In this document: positions 63,775 through 64,000 of the stretch, one piece after another
How positions within the stretch are numbered: the first letter of the stretch is position 1
Layout of the letters: every line of letters begins with the position of its first letter
Origin: Pseudomonas sp.
GTDB taxonomy: Bacteria > Pseudomonadota > Gammaproteobacteria > Pseudomonadales > Pseudomonadaceae
Assembly: GCF_002796985.1 (NCBI RefSeq)
Contig: NZ_PEKX01000018.1
Coordinates: 186,001-250,000 of the forward strand
Direction of reading: 5' to 3'
Length of the DNA: 64,000 bases
Notes under the pieces: generated by a model
Told to the model about the DNA's origin: nothing
The model's database searches: none
Seen by the model: only the letters and a program-made list of their open reading frames with translations
Translations under genes and position numbers: made by a program

Positions 63775-64000
63775 TCAGACGATGGTCAGCAGTACGGCGA
63801 CGAAAACGCTGGCCGCGGAAAAGGTCATCGCTCGCGAGGACCAGGTGTTGAACCAGCGCTGGAAGCTGGCCAGGCCGCGGTCGAGCTTGGTGTTCTGGCG
63901 CGTCCAGGACTGCTGGTCGAGGCGGAAGAACACGTAGATCTTCACCAGGGCACCGACGATCTGGTTGTAATAGAGGATCGCGGGATAGGCCGGCCCGATG
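63775..64000 (-). CDS. alg8: Alginate polymerase Alg8, 3' end only
   Basis: 75 codons at the window edge, ending at TGA 63775-63777. The translated end includes YYNQIVGALVKIYVFFRLDQQSWTRQNTKLDRG and a hydrophobic tail (SVFVAVLLTIV), matching the C-terminus of the glycosyltransferase family 2 mannuronan synthase. The catalytic part and algD are beyond the window. Confidence 0.93.
   Translation of the reverse strand, partial: IGPAYPAILYYNQIVGALVKIYVFFRLDQQSWTRQNTKLDRGLASFQRWFNTWSSRAMTFSAASVFVAVLLTIV

Overview
The window is a high-GC, gene-dense chromosomal segment from a Pseudomonas of the P. aeruginosa / P. citronellolis / P. nitroreducens kind. The basis is a near-complete alginate operon in canonical order (alg8-44-K-E-G-X-L-I-J-F-A), a gene order in the first 20 kb that resembles from memory the PAO1 block around ldh, Pseudomonas-restricted families (DUF3509, TpbA-like phosphatase, DUF3649/PepSY/DUF3325 iron operon) and typical Pseudomonas REP elements. 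No rRNA, tRNA, CRISPR array, prophage or intact insertion sequence was seen.

Region 1 (1-8.9 kb): the 3' end of an LrgA/CidA holin-like gene overlapping lrgB; a WbqC-like gene; a class II aldolase translationally coupled to an Asp-nucleophile alpha/beta hydrolase; a small membrane protein; an SDR and an enoyl-CoA hydratase-like protein; a cupin, an FAD amine oxidase-like enzyme and an NTF2-AraC fusion regulator. Region 2 (9-18.9 kb): a DUF1302/DUF1329 envelope pair between the AraC fusion and a MalT-type LuxR regulator, then a SirB1-like protein, leucine dehydrogenase, SOS-controlled yebG (perfect LexA box), a DUF3509 protein and a PsiE-like membrane protein.

Region 3 (18.9-31 kb): an HlyD/two-permease ABC-2 exporter with no ATPase gene beside it, a small lipoprotein, the remnant of an SDR gene, an SNF2 helicase, a divergent EamA/MocR pair with a direct-repeat operator, an orphan 195-residue protein, and a probably Fur-controlled DUF3649-PepSY-DUF3325 operon. 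Region 4 (31-48.2 kb): AraC/EamA divergent pair, a small esterase, a 2-hydroxyacid dehydrogenase, a LysR regulator divergent from a four-gene AaeAB-type efflux operon (NodT, FUSC, DUF1656, HlyD), a SulP transporter, small membrane proteins, a HAD-IIA phosphatase, a TpbA-like periplasmic tyrosine phosphatase and a coupled SDR/two-membrane-protein operon.

Region 5 (48.2-49.5 kb): a gene-free 1.3-kb repeat island with two inverted 163-bp copies of one hairpin element and several smaller palindromic repeats. Region 6 (49.5-64 kb): the alginate operon on the minus strand, from algA (with terminator) back to the 3' end of alg8; algD lies beyond the window. It encodes precursor supply (AlgA), the polymerase and its c-di-GMP receptor (Alg8/Alg44), the periplasmic and outer-membrane conduit (AlgK, AlgE, AlgX, AlgG, AlgL) and the acetylation machinery (AlgI, AlgJ, AlgF). 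A 469-bp repeat-filled gap splits algL from algI.

No convincing wholly new system was found. The best leads are the ATPase-less exporter, the repeat invasion of the alginate operon, the inverted repeat island, the enoyl-CoA hydratase-like protein that lacks one catalytic Glu, and the orphan 195-residue protein.
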